A stretch of 64,000 nucleotides of DNA from contig NZ_LR134477.1 in assembly GCF_900637975.1 (NCBI RefSeq), positions 3,224,001 through 3,288,000 on the forward strand, given 5' to 3'. Under the pieces are notes generated by a model. It did no database searches and had not been told where the DNA came from. It was given only the letters and a program-made list of their open reading frames with translations. Shown in pieces: positions 18,552 to 27,853 of this stretch. Each line of letters starts with the position of its first letter. Positions within the stretch are counted from its first letter, which is position 1. Origin of the DNA: Actinomyces viscosus (lineage in GTDB: Bacteria > Actinomycetota > Actinomycetes > Actinomycetales > Actinomycetaceae). Both the position numbers and the translations under genes were made by a program.

Positions 18552-19702
18552 TGGCCGGCATTAAACAAAGTTTCCTTCTGGGGTTGTGTTGTCGGGTGGT
18601 TTTGGGGGTATCGATATAGAATGTGTGTGTGGTTGTTGATGTGACTGCGGAGGAGCGGGATGTTCTTCTGGCGTGGAAGAAACGCGGTGACTCGTTCGTC
18701 CTGGTGCGTTTAAAGGCTGAGGCCATTTTGTATGCCTCTCGTGGTGTCGGCACGGGTGTTATCGCTGAGATGGTCGGCCGCAGCCGCAGGACGGTGAGCA
18801 ACTGGCTGCGCCGCTGGCGGTGCTCCAGGTTGCACTCGGTTGTCACTGGGCACGCCGGCAACGAGAACGCCGCCAAGCTCACCCGCGCCCACAAGGAGCA
18901 GCTCAAGCGGATCCTGAGTAGGCCACCGGCCCAGAGCGGGATCAGGGCGGACTTCTGGGACGTACCGGCCCTGCGTGACGTGGTGCGGATCAAGTTCGGC
19001 GTGGAGTACGCCTCAGACTCCTCCTACCAGCTGCTCCTGCGCTTCGTGGGGATGAGCTTCAAGCTGCCCGACCCCTTCGACAAGCGCCGCGACGAGGCCG
19101 CCGTCACCGAGCGAATGGACCAGGTCCGTCAGGAGGTCGCCGACCTGCTGGCCCGGGGCTGGGAGGTCTACACCGTCGACGAGGTGCGCGTCGAGCACGA
19201 GGCCGTCACCCGGCGTATGTGGCTGCCCACCGGCCGTCGGACCAAGATCTATGTCGACCGAGAACGCTCGGCCCAGTCTTTCTTCGGCGCCCTGAGCCTG
19301 ACCAGCAAGCAGGTGCGCGTCTACCCCATCGAGGGCAACCAGAACGCCGAGCAGGTCACCCTGGCCCTGGCCCGTCTGGTACGCGAGACGGCAAACGACA
19401 AGATCGCTGTTGTTCTTGACAACGCCGGCTTCCACCACGCCAAGGCGGTCACTGACCTGTATGAGCCCGGCCAGGCCCTGGAGCGCGTCAGGCCGATCTA
19501 CCTACCTCCTTACGCGCCCGACCACAACCCAATAGAGCACGTCTGGAACACCGCCAAGAAGAACATCTCAAACATACAACGAGACAACCCCGAGGAAACC
19601 TACACCGCATTCACCAGCTACATCACCAGCCGCACCTTCGACTACGACTTCGAGCACCTACCCATCACACCAACCCAAGAAAAGCTTGATTAAAGACCGC
19701 CA
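18552..19702 (+). mobile_element. IS630-family insertion sequence, copy 2 (1151 bp)
   Basis: Same length and same ends as copy 1, in opposite orientation, with TA at 18550-18551 and 19703-19704. The two copies enclose only 452 bp. It interrupts the zinc-ribbon gene and is followed directly by a 204-bp repeat of its own right end. Confidence 0.93.
18623..19693 (+). CDS. IS630 family transposase (copy 2)
   Basis: 356 residues, GTG start, identical to the copy 1 protein. DDE residues are in VYTVDEVRVE, VVLDNAGFHH and HNPIEHVWN. The frame is intact, so the element may still be active. Confidence 0.94.
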   Translation: MCVVVDVTAEERDVLLAWKKRGDSFVLVRLKAEAILYASRGVGTGVIAEMVGRSRRTVSNWLRRWRCSRLHSVVTGHAGNENAAKLTRAHKEQLKRILSRPPAQSGIRADFWDVPALRDVVRIKFGVEYASDSSYQLLLRFVGMSFKLPDPFDKRRDEAAVTERMDQVRQEVADLLARGWEVYTVDEVRVEHEAVTRRMWLPTGRRTKIYVDRERSAQSFFGALSLTSKQVRVYPIEGNQNAEQVTLALARLVRETANDKIAVVLDNAGFHHAKAVTDLYEPGQALERVRPIYLPPYAPDHNPIEHVWNTAKKNISNIQRDNPEETYTAFTSYITSRTFDYDFEHLPITPTQEKLD

Positions 19703-19906
19703 TACCTACCTCCTTACGCGCCCGACCACAACCCAATAGAGCACGTCTGGAACACCGCCAAGAAGAACATCTCAAACATACAACGAGACAACCCCGAGGA
19801 AACCTACACCGCATTCACCAGCTACATCACCAGCCGCACCTTCGACTACGACTTCGAGCACCTACCCATCACACCAACCCAAGAAAAGCTTGATTAAAGA
19901 CCGCCA
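19703..19906 (+). repeat. 204-bp exact repeat of the IS right end (transposase C-terminal fragment)
   Basis: Bases 19703-19906 repeat 19499-19702 exactly, including the leading TA. The fragment encodes the last ~64 transposase residues (YLPPYAPDHNPIEH onward) without a start. It is either a tandem duplication or the remnant of an older copy into whose internal TA copy 2 inserted. Confidence 0.92.
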
Positions 19907-20278
19907 TATCGAGTTAAAGTGACCAACATAATGTCCAACATAATGTATGGACATGAGCTATGTGAACTATTCTACGAACTATATAGCGTTCTGGATTTAA
20001 GTTCAGAGACGTCTGCTGATGAATTGCTGAACGAGATTAAAAGTAAGTTAAACGAAAATGAAAACTTCACTCTTATTAAGCAGGTGACTGAAGGTGTGGT
20101 AAGAAAATCATTTGGCCTCATCGAGGGTGGTAGTTTATTGAAGGCGAAAGCTGTGCTTTTGCTTATAATCTGCATCGTCTGCCCCGACCTGGATGACTGT
20201 CCAGTGCCACTTATTGATGGTGAGATGGATCAAATTGCTTTGAGTTTTTCGCTGGAAAGGATGCAGAAGGGTGTATAA
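19907..20278 (+). pseudogene. 3' part of the interrupted zinc-ribbon gene
   Basis: Encodes 123 residues that continue in frame from base 18549 once the IS and repeat are removed (GTT|TAT CGA GTT AAA GTG). The segment looks helical: HELCELFYELYSVLD, ETSADELLNEIKSKL, LIKQVTEGVVRKS, then a hydrophobic stretch AKAVLLLIICIVCP and an acidic end. It could be translated alone from the GTG at 19919, but no ribosome site is evident. AT-rich codon use sets it apart from neighbours. No family recognised. The 20279-20464 stretch after it is AT-rich with no gene I can support. Confidence 0.6.
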
Positions 20279-20464
20279 TTTAAGAAATGTGGGAAGGTGT
20301 GTAAATTTTAACGAATTGCGGTGAGCTTTATTAGATTTGGTAAGTAAGTTGGGGGGCATCTATGGTATGGCGTGCGGATCTTTGATTTGAGGTATGGGGG
20401 TGTGTCTGAAATCTGGAGGTGTATCACAGGTGGGCGGGCGGTCTTGTGAATTCTAAAGGTAGCC

Positions 20465-20482
20465 GTCCACCGAACGGTGGAC
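20465..20482. promoter_or_regulatory. 18-bp palindrome upstream of the ABC exporter operon
   Basis: GTCCACCG-AA-CGGTGGAC is a perfect dyad 58 bases before the ABC ATPase start. Its size and place fit an operator, perhaps for the response regulator encoded in the same operon. Confidence 0.5.
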
Positions 20483-20540
20483 ACCACCGTGGCCCGACCG
20501 GTCGCTACCGACCCCGCGACCCGGGTCACACACTGGGGGT

Positions 20541-21416
20541 ATGTCGCAGCTCCCCGCCGTCCAGATCAGCGGCCTGACCAAGACCTACGGGAACAAACGA
20601 GTCCTGGAGAACCTGGACCTCGCCGTCCCGGCCGGCACCGTCCTGTCCCTCCTGGGTCCCAACGGCGCCGGCAAGACCACCGTCGTCGAGATCCTCCAGG
20701 GCCTGCGCCGCCGCGGCGGCGGAACCATCACCGTCCTGGGGGAGGATCCCGCTCGAGCCTCGCGCGCCTGGCGCGCCCGCATCGGCGTCGTCTCCCAGAC
20801 CTCCACCGACCTCAAGGACCTCACCGTCACCGAGGCCGTCAGCCACATCGCCCGCTTCTACTCCCACCCCGCCGACGTCGCCGAGACCATCGACCGCGTG
20901 GGCCTGACCGACGACGCCCGCACCCGCGCCGCCCGCCTGTCCGGGGGCCGTCGCCGCCGCCTCGACGTCGCTCTGGCCATCATCGGCCGCCCCGAGCTGC
21001 TCTTCCTCGACGAGCCCACCACCGGCTTCGACCCCCAGGCCCGCCACGTCTTCTGGGACCTCGTGGGCGGCCTGCGCGCCGGCGGCACCACCGTCCTGCT
21101 GACCACCCACTACCTCGACGAGGCCGCCCACCTGGCCGACGAGGTCGCCATCATCCTGGGCGGCCGCGTCGTCGAGCACGACACCCCCGAGGCCCTCGCC
21201 CGCCAGGCCGGAAGCCGGCGCACCGTCAGCTGGATCGAGGACGGCGTCGAGCGCAGCGAGGTCACCACCACACCCACCGCCGTCGTCCGCAGCCTCTTGG
21301 ACCGTCTCACCGGACCCGACGGCGAGGTTCCCGGCCTCCAGGTTCACACCCCGAACCTCGAGGACCACTACCTCGAGCTCGTCTCCCGGCACCATTCACA
21401 GCAGCCTGCCCCCTGA
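20541..21416 (+). CDS. ABC exporter ATP-binding protein
   Basis: 291 residues. Walker A GPNGAGKTT, signature LSGGRRRRLDVAL, Walker B LLFLDEPTTGFD and switch His in LTTHYLDEA mark the DrrA/CcmA-type ATPases that drive drug, lipid or peptide export. First gene of a four-gene set with an ABC-2 permease, histidine kinase and response regulator, suggesting a detoxification module controlled by its own sensor. Substrate unknown. Confidence 0.93.
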   Translation: MSQLPAVQISGLTKTYGNKRVLENLDLAVPAGTVLSLLGPNGAGKTTVVEILQGLRRRGGGTITVLGEDPARASRAWRARIGVVSQTSTDLKDLTVTEAVSHIARFYSHPADVAETIDRVGLTDDARTRAARLSGGRRRRLDVALAIIGRPELLFLDEPTTGFDPQARHVFWDLVGGLRAGGTTVLLTTHYLDEAAHLADEVAIILGGRVVEHDTPEALARQAGSRRTVSWIEDGVERSEVTTTPTAVVRSLLDRLTGPDGEVPGLQVHTPNLEDHYLELVSRHHSQQPAP

Positions 21417-21534
21417 CCCGCCGGCGCGCCCTCCGTTCCCCTCCCCAGCGCGCCGGCGTCCCCGTCCTCCTCCGTCATTCCAGTCCCCTCGTTTCGTTGT
21501 CTCCGTCTCCCGTCCGTCAGTGTGAGGAGCCCCC

Positions 21535-22440
21535 ATGGCGACCGTTCTCGACCCCAGTGCCCTGCCTCAGCCCGAGCCGGACGCCGCCGGCCCCGACCCG
21601 GTACCCACGCTGGACCTCTCCTCCGTCCCCAGGCCCGCGGCCCAGCGACCCGGCAGCGCATCGGCCGCCGTCCTGACCCTCACCTGGGCGAGTCTGGTCA
21701 GCTTCGTACGCGAGCCCATGGCCTTCGTCATGGGTCTCCTCTACCCCCTGTTCATGCTCATCCTGTTCAACGCCGTCTTCCCCGGTGAGATGAGCGGCGG
21801 CATCACCTACGGCGAGTACATGCTGCCGGCCATGATCACCATGGGCGTGCTCATGACCTGCATGCAGATCCTGGCGATCTCCGTGGCAGCCGAACGGGAG
21901 TCCGGTGAGCTCAGGCGCCTGGCCGTCCTGCCCGTCCCCGCCTGGGCCTATGTGGCCGCCAAGTGCCTGGCCAATGTCGCCCTGTCGGTGCTCAACATCG
22001 TCGTCCTTATCGGCGTCGGCCGCCTGGCCCTGGGACTGAGCCTGCCCGCCGCTGCGGCTTCCTGGGCCCTGGCCGCCCTGACCCTCGTGCTCACGATCGG
22101 GGCCTGCACCGCCCTGGGCCTGGCCGTCGGCCGCTGCTGTCCCTCCTCGCGCGCCGCCTCCGGGGTCCTCACGCCGGTCATCATCATCCTCCAGTTCGTC
22201 TCCGGTCTCTTCCTGCCCCTGTCCCAGCTGCCGACCTGGATGGTCCACGGCTTCTCGGTCCTGCCGGTGCGCTGGTCGGCCGAGCTCATGCGCGAGGCCT
22301 TCCTGCCCGCCACCGCCGCCGTTGCCGAACCCGCCGGGACCTGGGAGACCGGCAAGGGACTGGCTGTCGTCACCGCCTGGCTCGTGGGCGGCGTCGTGGC
22401 CGCCGTCGTCATCACCCGCCGCGATACAGTGGACAGATGA
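21535..22440 (+). CDS. ABC-2 type exporter permease
   Basis: 301 residues; GAGGAG precedes the ATG. After a ~35-residue Pro-rich N-terminus there are six hydrophobic segments in the ABC-2 pattern, with the conserved region ending LQFVSGLFLPLSQLPTWM. It forms the membrane part of the exporter with the ATPase 118 bases upstream. Its stop overlaps the kinase start by four bases (ATGA). Confidence 0.9.
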   Translation: MATVLDPSALPQPEPDAAGPDPVPTLDLSSVPRPAAQRPGSASAAVLTLTWASLVSFVREPMAFVMGLLYPLFMLILFNAVFPGEMSGGITYGEYMLPAMITMGVLMTCMQILAISVAAERESGELRRLAVLPVPAWAYVAAKCLANVALSVLNIVVLIGVGRLALGLSLPAAAASWALAALTLVLTIGACTALGLAVGRCCPSSRAASGVLTPVIIILQFVSGLFLPLSQLPTWMVHGFSVLPVRWSAELMREAFLPATAAVAEPAGTWETGKGLAVVTAWLVGGVVAAVVITRRDTVDR

Positions 22441-23576
22441 CCCGGGAGACGCAGGATCTCGTGTCCTGGCCCCGTGACCTGTGCGGAAAGCTGCGCCTGG
22501 CCTGTGAGGGCACGGACAGCCCCACGGGCGTGTACCCGCCGCTCGACCGGGCGGGCCTGCCCCGGTGGGTCTGGTGCCTCCTGACCTGGACGCTGGCGGT
22601 CGCCAACCTCGTGGCGGTGCACTACACCGACCTGGCGATGCCGGGATTCTTCATCGTGCTGCCGATGCTCTGGTGGGTCTACACCAGGTGGTGGGCCGCC
22701 GTCGTGGCGCACCTCGTCTTCGCGGCGGGATTCGCCGCCGCAGGTTACCTCCGAGGCGACGGCGACGAGTCCTGGTGGATCAACCCCCTCATCATGGTCG
22801 TCGTCGTCCTGGTGACGGGCACCTGGGGCACCTGGGTCCACATCGTCCGCTTCGAGGCCATCCACGCCCTGGCCGACAAGGAGGAGGCACTCACCGCCCT
22901 GGCCCGCACGCAGAGCGAGCTCGTCGCCGCCGAGCGCGCCGCGGGCATCGCCGCCGAGCACGAGCGCTGGTCCCACGAGGTCCACGACACCCTGGCGCAG
23001 GGGTTCATCTCCGTGATCAACCTCGCCCAGACGGCGCTCAATGATCTCGTCGAGCACCCGAACGGTGATCCCCATGAGGCGCGAGCCCTGTACGGGCTGC
23101 TCGCCGAGATCGAGGCCGTGGCCCGCGACAACCTGGCCGAGGCCCGGGCCCTGGTGGCCGGCGAGAGCCCCAGCGCCCTGCGCGACGACGGCCTGGAGGC
23201 CGCGCTACGGCGCCTCGCCCGGGCCCAGGAGCACCACGGTGTGGACATCTCCCTCGTTGCCGAGCTGCCGGCCCAGATGTCCTCCGCGTTCCAGGTCGCG
23301 GTCCTGCGCATCGTCCAGGAGTCTCTGAGCAACGTCGCGCGTCACGCCCAGGCGCAGCACGTCGACGTCGCCGTCTCCCCTTCCGAGACCGGAGAGCTGA
23401 TCGTCACCGTCGCCGACGACGGCGTCGGTGCGGGAGGGGCGCCGGAGGGAACGGGGCTGACCGGGATGCGGGCACGCGTGGAGACCCTCGGTGGGACGCT
23501 GACCGTCGACCCGCTTCAGGAGCCCGATGAGCACGGGCGTGTCGGAACCGTCGTCGAGGCCAGAATGCCCTTGTGA
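22437..23576 (+). CDS. NarL-type sensor histidine kinase
   Basis: 379 residues from the ATG overlapping the permease stop. Three or four membrane segments (about residues 40-140) are followed by a short coiled coil, the phospho-acceptor region HERWSHEVHDTLAQGF (HisKA_3 type) and a GHKL ATPase domain (QESLSNVARHAQ; VADDGVGAG; GTGLTGMRARVETLGG). With little extracellular sequence, it probably senses the membrane or the transporter itself, as in LiaS-like systems. Coupled to the next gene. Confidence 0.92.
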   Translation: MTRETQDLVSWPRDLCGKLRLACEGTDSPTGVYPPLDRAGLPRWVWCLLTWTLAVANLVAVHYTDLAMPGFFIVLPMLWWVYTRWWAAVVAHLVFAAGFAAAGYLRGDGDESWWINPLIMVVVVLVTGTWGTWVHIVRFEAIHALADKEEALTALARTQSELVAAERAAGIAAEHERWSHEVHDTLAQGFISVINLAQTALNDLVEHPNGDPHEARALYGLLAEIEAVARDNLAEARALVAGESPSALRDDGLEAALRRLARAQEHHGVDISLVAELPAQMSSAFQVAVLRIVQESLSNVARHAQAQHVDVAVSPSETGELIVTVADDGVGAGGAPEGTGLTGMRARVETLGGTLTVDPLQEPDEHGRVGTVVEARMPL

Positions 23577-24325
23577 ACGACGTCGGCCCCACCTCAGCGA
23601 GCACCCCGGGATCCCCGGACGGCTCCGCCGGCCCGTGCCCGCCACCCGGCTCGAGCGGCCGCCGGGTCCGCCTCCTGGTGGTCGACGACCACCCGGTGGT
23701 GCGCTCCGGGATCGTCGGCATGCTCACCGGCGAGACGGATCTCCAGGTGGTCGGTCAGGCCGCCGACGGCGCCGAGGCCATCGCCCTGACCGCCGAGCTG
23801 GCCCCCGACGTCGTCCTCATGGACCTGCGCATGCCCGGTCTCGACGGCGTCGAGGCCACCCGCCGGATCTCCGCGCGCCCCGCCGCGCCCCGGGTCGTGG
23901 TCCTGACGACCTACGACACCGACGGGGACATCCTGCGCGCCGTCGAGGCCGGGGCCATCGGCTACCTCCTCAAGGACTCCCCGCGCGAGGACATCATCGC
24001 GGCCGTGCTCTCCGCCGCCGTGGGCCGCAGCGTGCTGAGCCCGGCCATCACCACCCGGCTCGTCGGTGTGGCGCGAGGCGCCGCACCCGGCGCGCCCGGC
24101 TCCTCACGCCGGGCTGAGGCACCGGTGACCCTGTCACCGCGCGAGAGGCAGGTCCTCCAGGCGGCCTCTCGCGGACTGTCCAACAGCCAGATCGGGGCCG
24201 AGCTCTACATCACCGAGGCCACCGTCAAGACCCACCTGCTGCGCGCCTACTCCAAGCTCGGCGTCGACTCGCGCACGGCCGCCGTCACCGAGGCCCTGCG
24301 CCGCGGCCTGCTCGACCTGGGCTGA
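23573..24325 (+). CDS. NarL/LuxR-type response regulator
   Basis: 250 residues, GTG start overlapping the kinase stop by four bases. After a 30-residue Pro/Gly-rich leader, the receiver domain starts VRLLVVDDHPVVRSG, with the phospho-Asp in DVVLMDLRMPG and the conserved Lys in YLLKDSP. The C-terminal LuxR helix-turn-helix reads LSPRERQVLQAASRGLSNSQ. Likely activates the upstream exporter operon. Confidence 0.93.
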   Translation: MNDVGPTSASTPGSPDGSAGPCPPPGSSGRRVRLLVVDDHPVVRSGIVGMLTGETDLQVVGQAADGAEAIALTAELAPDVVLMDLRMPGLDGVEATRRISARPAAPRVVVLTTYDTDGDILRAVEAGAIGYLLKDSPREDIIAAVLSAAVGRSVLSPAITTRLVGVARGAAPGAPGSSRRAEAPVTLSPRERQVLQAASRGLSNSQIGAELYITEATVKTHLLRAYSKLGVDSRTAAVTEALRRGLLDLG

Positions 24326-24392
24326 ATCCCGGCTCGTCCTGCCCCGCGCGCCTCGCCTCGGCCACCGCCGGTGCGGTCGTACCTTGTGTCTC

Positions 24393-24440
24393 GCGTTCGA
24401 GGGGTAGAGGGTACGAACGCGCGACCTACCCTACGAACGC
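24393..24440. promoter_or_regulatory. Three CGAACGC sites spaced two helical turns, upstream of clpC
   Basis: TACGAACGC occurs at 24412 and 24432, 20 bases apart; an inverted GCGTTCG is at 24393. GGGTAG/CTACCC arms overlap them. The set lies about 240 bases before clpC in the 351-base gap after the response regulator gene. It looks like an operator array, but no named regulator matches convincingly. Confidence 0.45.
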
Positions 24441-24676
24441 AATGAGGCCGGACACCGGGCCGCAGGACGGGCCGGAGAGCGCGGGGTCCTCGGCTTGAGC
24501 CGACCCGGCTCAAGGCTGACTCACGCCTACCGCGAACAGGGGCATGGGCAAGGCATCCGGCTGGTTAGCCTTGTCAGCACGTGCCCCCAGCGCCATCTCT
24601 CCGCGGCGCTGCGACATCCCTCGCCACCACCGGACGAGTGGTCCCGCACCGAGCACGTGCCGAGGAGGAACTACTG

Positions 24677-27277
24677 ATGTTTGAACGCTTTACCGACCGC
24701 GCCCGACGCGTCGTCGTGCTTGCGCAGGACGAGGCGCGGGCCCTGAACCACAACTACATCGGCACCGAGCACCTCCTTCTCGGCCTCATTCACGAGGGCG
24801 AGGGAGTTGCCGCCAAGGCGCTGGAGTCCATGGACATCTCCCTGGAAGCCGTGCGCAGCCAGGTCATCGAGATCATCGGTGAGGGCCAGTCGGCCCCCAC
24901 CGGTCACATCCCCTTCACGCCGCGCGGCAAGAAGGTCTTCGAGCTGTCCATGCGCGAGGCCCTCCAGCTCGGCCACAACTACATCGGCACCGAGCACCTG
25001 CTGCTCGGCCTGCTGCGCGAGGGCGAGGGCGTGGCCGCCCAGGTCCTGACCAACCTCGGCGGCGACCTGTCCAGCGTGCGCCAGACCGTCATGCAGATGC
25101 TCTCGGGCTACGAGGGCAAGGAGACGGTCAACGCCGGCGGCCCCTCCAAGGAGGGCACGCCATCGGGCAGCGCCATCCTGGACCAGTTCGGCCGCAACCT
25201 CACCGCCGCCGCCCGCGAGGGCAAGCTCGACCCGGTCATCGGCCGCAAGAAGGAGATGGAGAGGGTCATGCAGGTCCTCTCCCGGCGCACCAAGAACAAC
25301 CCCGTCCTCATCGGGGAGCCGGGCGTGGGCAAGACCGCCGTCGTCGAGGGCCTGAGCCAGGCCATCGCCCACGGCGACGTCCCCGAGACCCTGCGCGACA
25401 AGCAGCTCTACTCCCTGGACATGGGCTCGCTCGTGGCCGGCTCGCGCTACCGCGGTGACTTCGAGGAGCGCCTCAAGAAGGTCCTCAAGGAGGTGCGCAC
25501 CCGCGGCGACATCGTCCTGTTCATCGACGAGATCCACACGCTCGTCGGTGCCGGCGCCGCCGAGGGGGCCGTCGACGCCGCCTCCATCCTCAAGCCCATG
25601 CTGGCGCGCGGCGAGCTCCAGACCATCGGTGCCACCACCCTGGAGGAGTACCGCAAGATCGAGAAGGACGCCGCCCTGGAGCGCCGCTTCCAGCCGGTGA
25701 CCGTCGACCAGCCCAGCATCGAGGAGACCATCGGCATCCTCACCGGCCTGCGCGACCGCTACGAGGCCTTCCACCGCATCGTCATCACCGACGAGGCCAT
25801 CGAGGCCGCCGCCAAGCTCGCCGACCGCTACATCAACGACCGCTTCCTGCCGGACAAGGCCATCGACCTGGTCGACGAGGCCGGCGCCCGCCTGCGCATC
25901 CGCCGCATGACGGCCCCGCCCGAGCTGCGCGAGATCGACGAGAAGATCGCCGAGGTCAAGCGGGAGAAGGAGTCCGCGATCGACGACCAGGACTTCGAGC
26001 GCGCCGCCTCCCTGCGCGACGACGAGCGCCGCCTGGCCGACGAGCGCGCCGCCAAGGAGAAGGCCTGGAAGTCCGGTGACCTCGACCAGGTCGCCGAGGT
26101 CGACGAGGCGCTCATCGCCGAGGTCCTGGCCATGTCCACCGGCATCCCGGTGGTCAAGCTGACCGAGGCCGAGTCCGCCAAGCTCCTCAACATGGAGTCC
26201 GAGCTCCACAAGCGCATCATCGGCCAGAACAAGGCCATCGAGGCCCTGTCGAAGTCGATCCGTCGCACCCGCGCCGGCCTGAAGGACCCCAAGCGACCCG
26301 GCGGCTCCTTCATCTTCGCCGGCCCCACCGGCGTCGGAAAGACCGAGCTGGCCAAGGCCCTGGCGGAGTTCCTCTTCGACGACGAGGACGCCCTCATCCA
26401 GCTCGACATGTCCGAGTTCGCCGAGAAGCACACGGTCTCGCGCCTCTTCGGGGCCCCTCCCGGCTACGTCGGCTACGACGAGGGCGGCCAGCTCACCGAG
26501 AAGGTGCGCCGTCGGCCCTTCTCCGTGGTCCTGTTCGACGAGGTCGAGAAGGCCCACCCGGACATCTTCAACTCGCTGCTGCAGATCCTGGAGGACGGAC
26601 ACCTCTCCGACGCCCAGGGCCGCGTGGTGGACTTCAAGAACACCGTCATCATCATGACGACCAACCTCGGCTCCAAGGACATCGGCAAGTCGGTGGCCAC
26701 CGGCTTCCAGTCCACCGAGTCCGGCGCCATGGACTACGAGGAGATGAAGTCCCACGTCAACCGCGAGCTCAAGCAGCAGTTCCGGCCCGAGTTCCTCAAC
26801 CGCGTCGACGACCTCATCGTCTTCCCGCAGCTGACCAAGGAGGAGGTGCGCCAGATCGTCGACCTCATGATCGCGCGCCTCGACAAGCGCCTGGCCGAGC
26901 AGCAGATGACGATCGAGCTGACCGACGCCGCCAAGGAGCTCCTGGCCGAGCGCGGCTTCGACCCGGTCCTCGGCGCCCGTCCGCTGCGTCGCGCCATCCA
27001 GCGCGACATCGAGGACGCCCTGAGCGAGAAGATCCTCTTCGGGGAGATCGAGCGGGGGCAGAAGGTCATCGTCGACGCCGAGGGCGAGTCCATCCTGGGC
27101 GAGTTCATCTTCCGCGGTGAGCCCTGGGAGCAGGGTGAGGCCGAGGTGGCCGCGCTGCGCGAGGCCGAGGAGGCCGCAGCCGGCGGTGGGGGAGGAGCCT
27201 CCGCCCCGATGCGCATCCCCTCGACGCCGATCAGTCGCGACGGCGGCGCCTCACCGGCCGCCGAGCCGGGGCACTGA
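24677..27277 (+). CDS. clpC: ATP-dependent Clp protease ATP-binding subunit ClpC
   Basis: 866 residues from the ATG after GAGGAGGAA. Two Clp N repeats ([18 protein letters not shown] and [18 protein letters not shown]), first AAA+ domain with GEPGVGKT, a middle region with a UVR-like helical segment, second AAA+ domain with GPTGVGKTE, Walker [13 protein letters not shown] and a C-terminal D2-small domain ([16 protein letters not shown]). It unfolds substrates for ClpP. The C-terminus is Gly/Ala-rich. A hairpin terminator follows. Confidence 0.97.
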   Translation: MFERFTDRARRVVVLAQDEARALNHNYIGTEHLLLGLIHEGEGVAAKALESMDISLEAVRSQVIEIIGEGQSAPTGHIPFTPRGKKVFELSMREALQLGHNYIGTEHLLLGLLREGEGVAAQVLTNLGGDLSSVRQTVMQMLSGYEGKETVNAGGPSKEGTPSGSAILDQFGRNLTAAAREGKLDPVIGRKKEMERVMQVLSRRTKNNPVLIGEPGVGKTAVVEGLSQAIAHGDVPETLRDKQLYSLDMGSLVAGSRYRGDFEERLKKVLKEVRTRGDIVLFIDEIHTLVGAGAAEGAVDAASILKPMLARGELQTIGATTLEEYRKIEKDAALERRFQPVTVDQPSIEETIGILTGLRDRYEAFHRIVITDEAIEAAAKLADRYINDRFLPDKAIDLVDEAGARLRIRRMTAPPELREIDEKIAEVKREKESAIDDQDFERAASLRDDERRLADERAAKEKAWKSGDLDQVAEVDEALIAEVLAMSTGIPVVKLTEAESAKLLNMESELHKRIIGQNKAIEALSKSIRRTRAGLKDPKRPGGSFIFAGPTGVGKTELAKALAEFLFDDEDALIQLDMSEFAEKHTVSRLFGAPPGYVGYDEGGQLTEKVRRRPFSVVLFDEVEKAHPDIFNSLLQILEDGHLSDAQGRVVDFKNTVIIMTTNLGSKDIGKSVATGFQSTESGAMDYEEMKSHVNRELKQQFRPEFLNRVDDLIVFPQLTKEEVRQIVDLMIARLDKRLAEQQMTIELTDAAKELLAERGFDPVLGARPLRRAIQRDIEDALSEKILFGEIERGQKVIVDAEGESILGEFIFRGEPWEQGEAEVAALREAEEAAAGGGGGASAPMRIPSTPISRDGGASPAAEPGH

Positions 27278-27297
27278 GCTCCACTATCAGTCCCATA

Positions 27298-27333
27298 CGA
27301 TGGGCCGCAACCCGGGCGGGTTGCGGCCCATCG
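27298..27333 (+). terminator. clpC terminator hairpin
   Basis: A perfect 16-bp stem (27298-27313 with 27318-27333) and a 4-base GGGC loop, 21 bases after the clpC stop. No T-tract follows, as is common in high-GC bacteria. Confidence 0.8.
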
Positions 27334-27853
27334 TCGTCCGGGGCGAGGGCGGCGCCTCCCTGCGCCCGCCCCTGCACCCGCGCCTTGGTGCGAACCACAG
27401 TGAGGCCGGCGGTGCGCAGCTGTTCCGTCACCATATTTTTCCAGGTGGCGACCGTTTCGGTGCGTGGCCGGGCCTGGTGGATGGCCGCCGGGGATCGTGA
27501 ATAATGACAGGACTCGAAGGCGGGATCGTCACGGGATAAACAGATGAAGGTTTAATGGAGCCTGGGTACGCCAAGAGAATAAACTGAAAGTTCGGCTTGA
27601 CCGTCTCATGTGCGCCCTCTGCCGGATACAGTGGAGTGACGCTCCGGCGAAAGTCGTCCCTAGGACCTGGTCGGTCGGTGTCGTCGCTCCGCGCTGTGCG
27701 GGGCTGTCTTAACCGTCTCTGCCCGTTCTCGTCCGTTACTGTCCGTAGCTGTCTGCCCTCATTCAGGCTGCCGTTGCACTCCTCATCCACGGTTCTGAAT
27801 GCCCGGCTCGGATCGCCTGCGTGCGCTCACGCATCCTTGGTGCCACTACTCCC
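27334..27853 (+). other. 520-base gene-free stretch before the pel-like operon
   Basis: No coding frame here is convincing. The composition drops in GC around 27430-27600, where a promoter for the downstream trio is likely. I looked for a c-di-GMP riboswitch and did not recognise one. Confidence 0.5.

Noticed and set aside
16949..19702. Composite transposon carrying a cargo gene
   Set aside because: Only 452 bp lie between the IS copies and they hold just the 5' part of a broken gene; copy 2 also has its own TA flanks.
27334..27853. c-di-GMP riboswitch before the pel-like trio
   Set aside because: No GEMM-type core could be recognised in this stretch.
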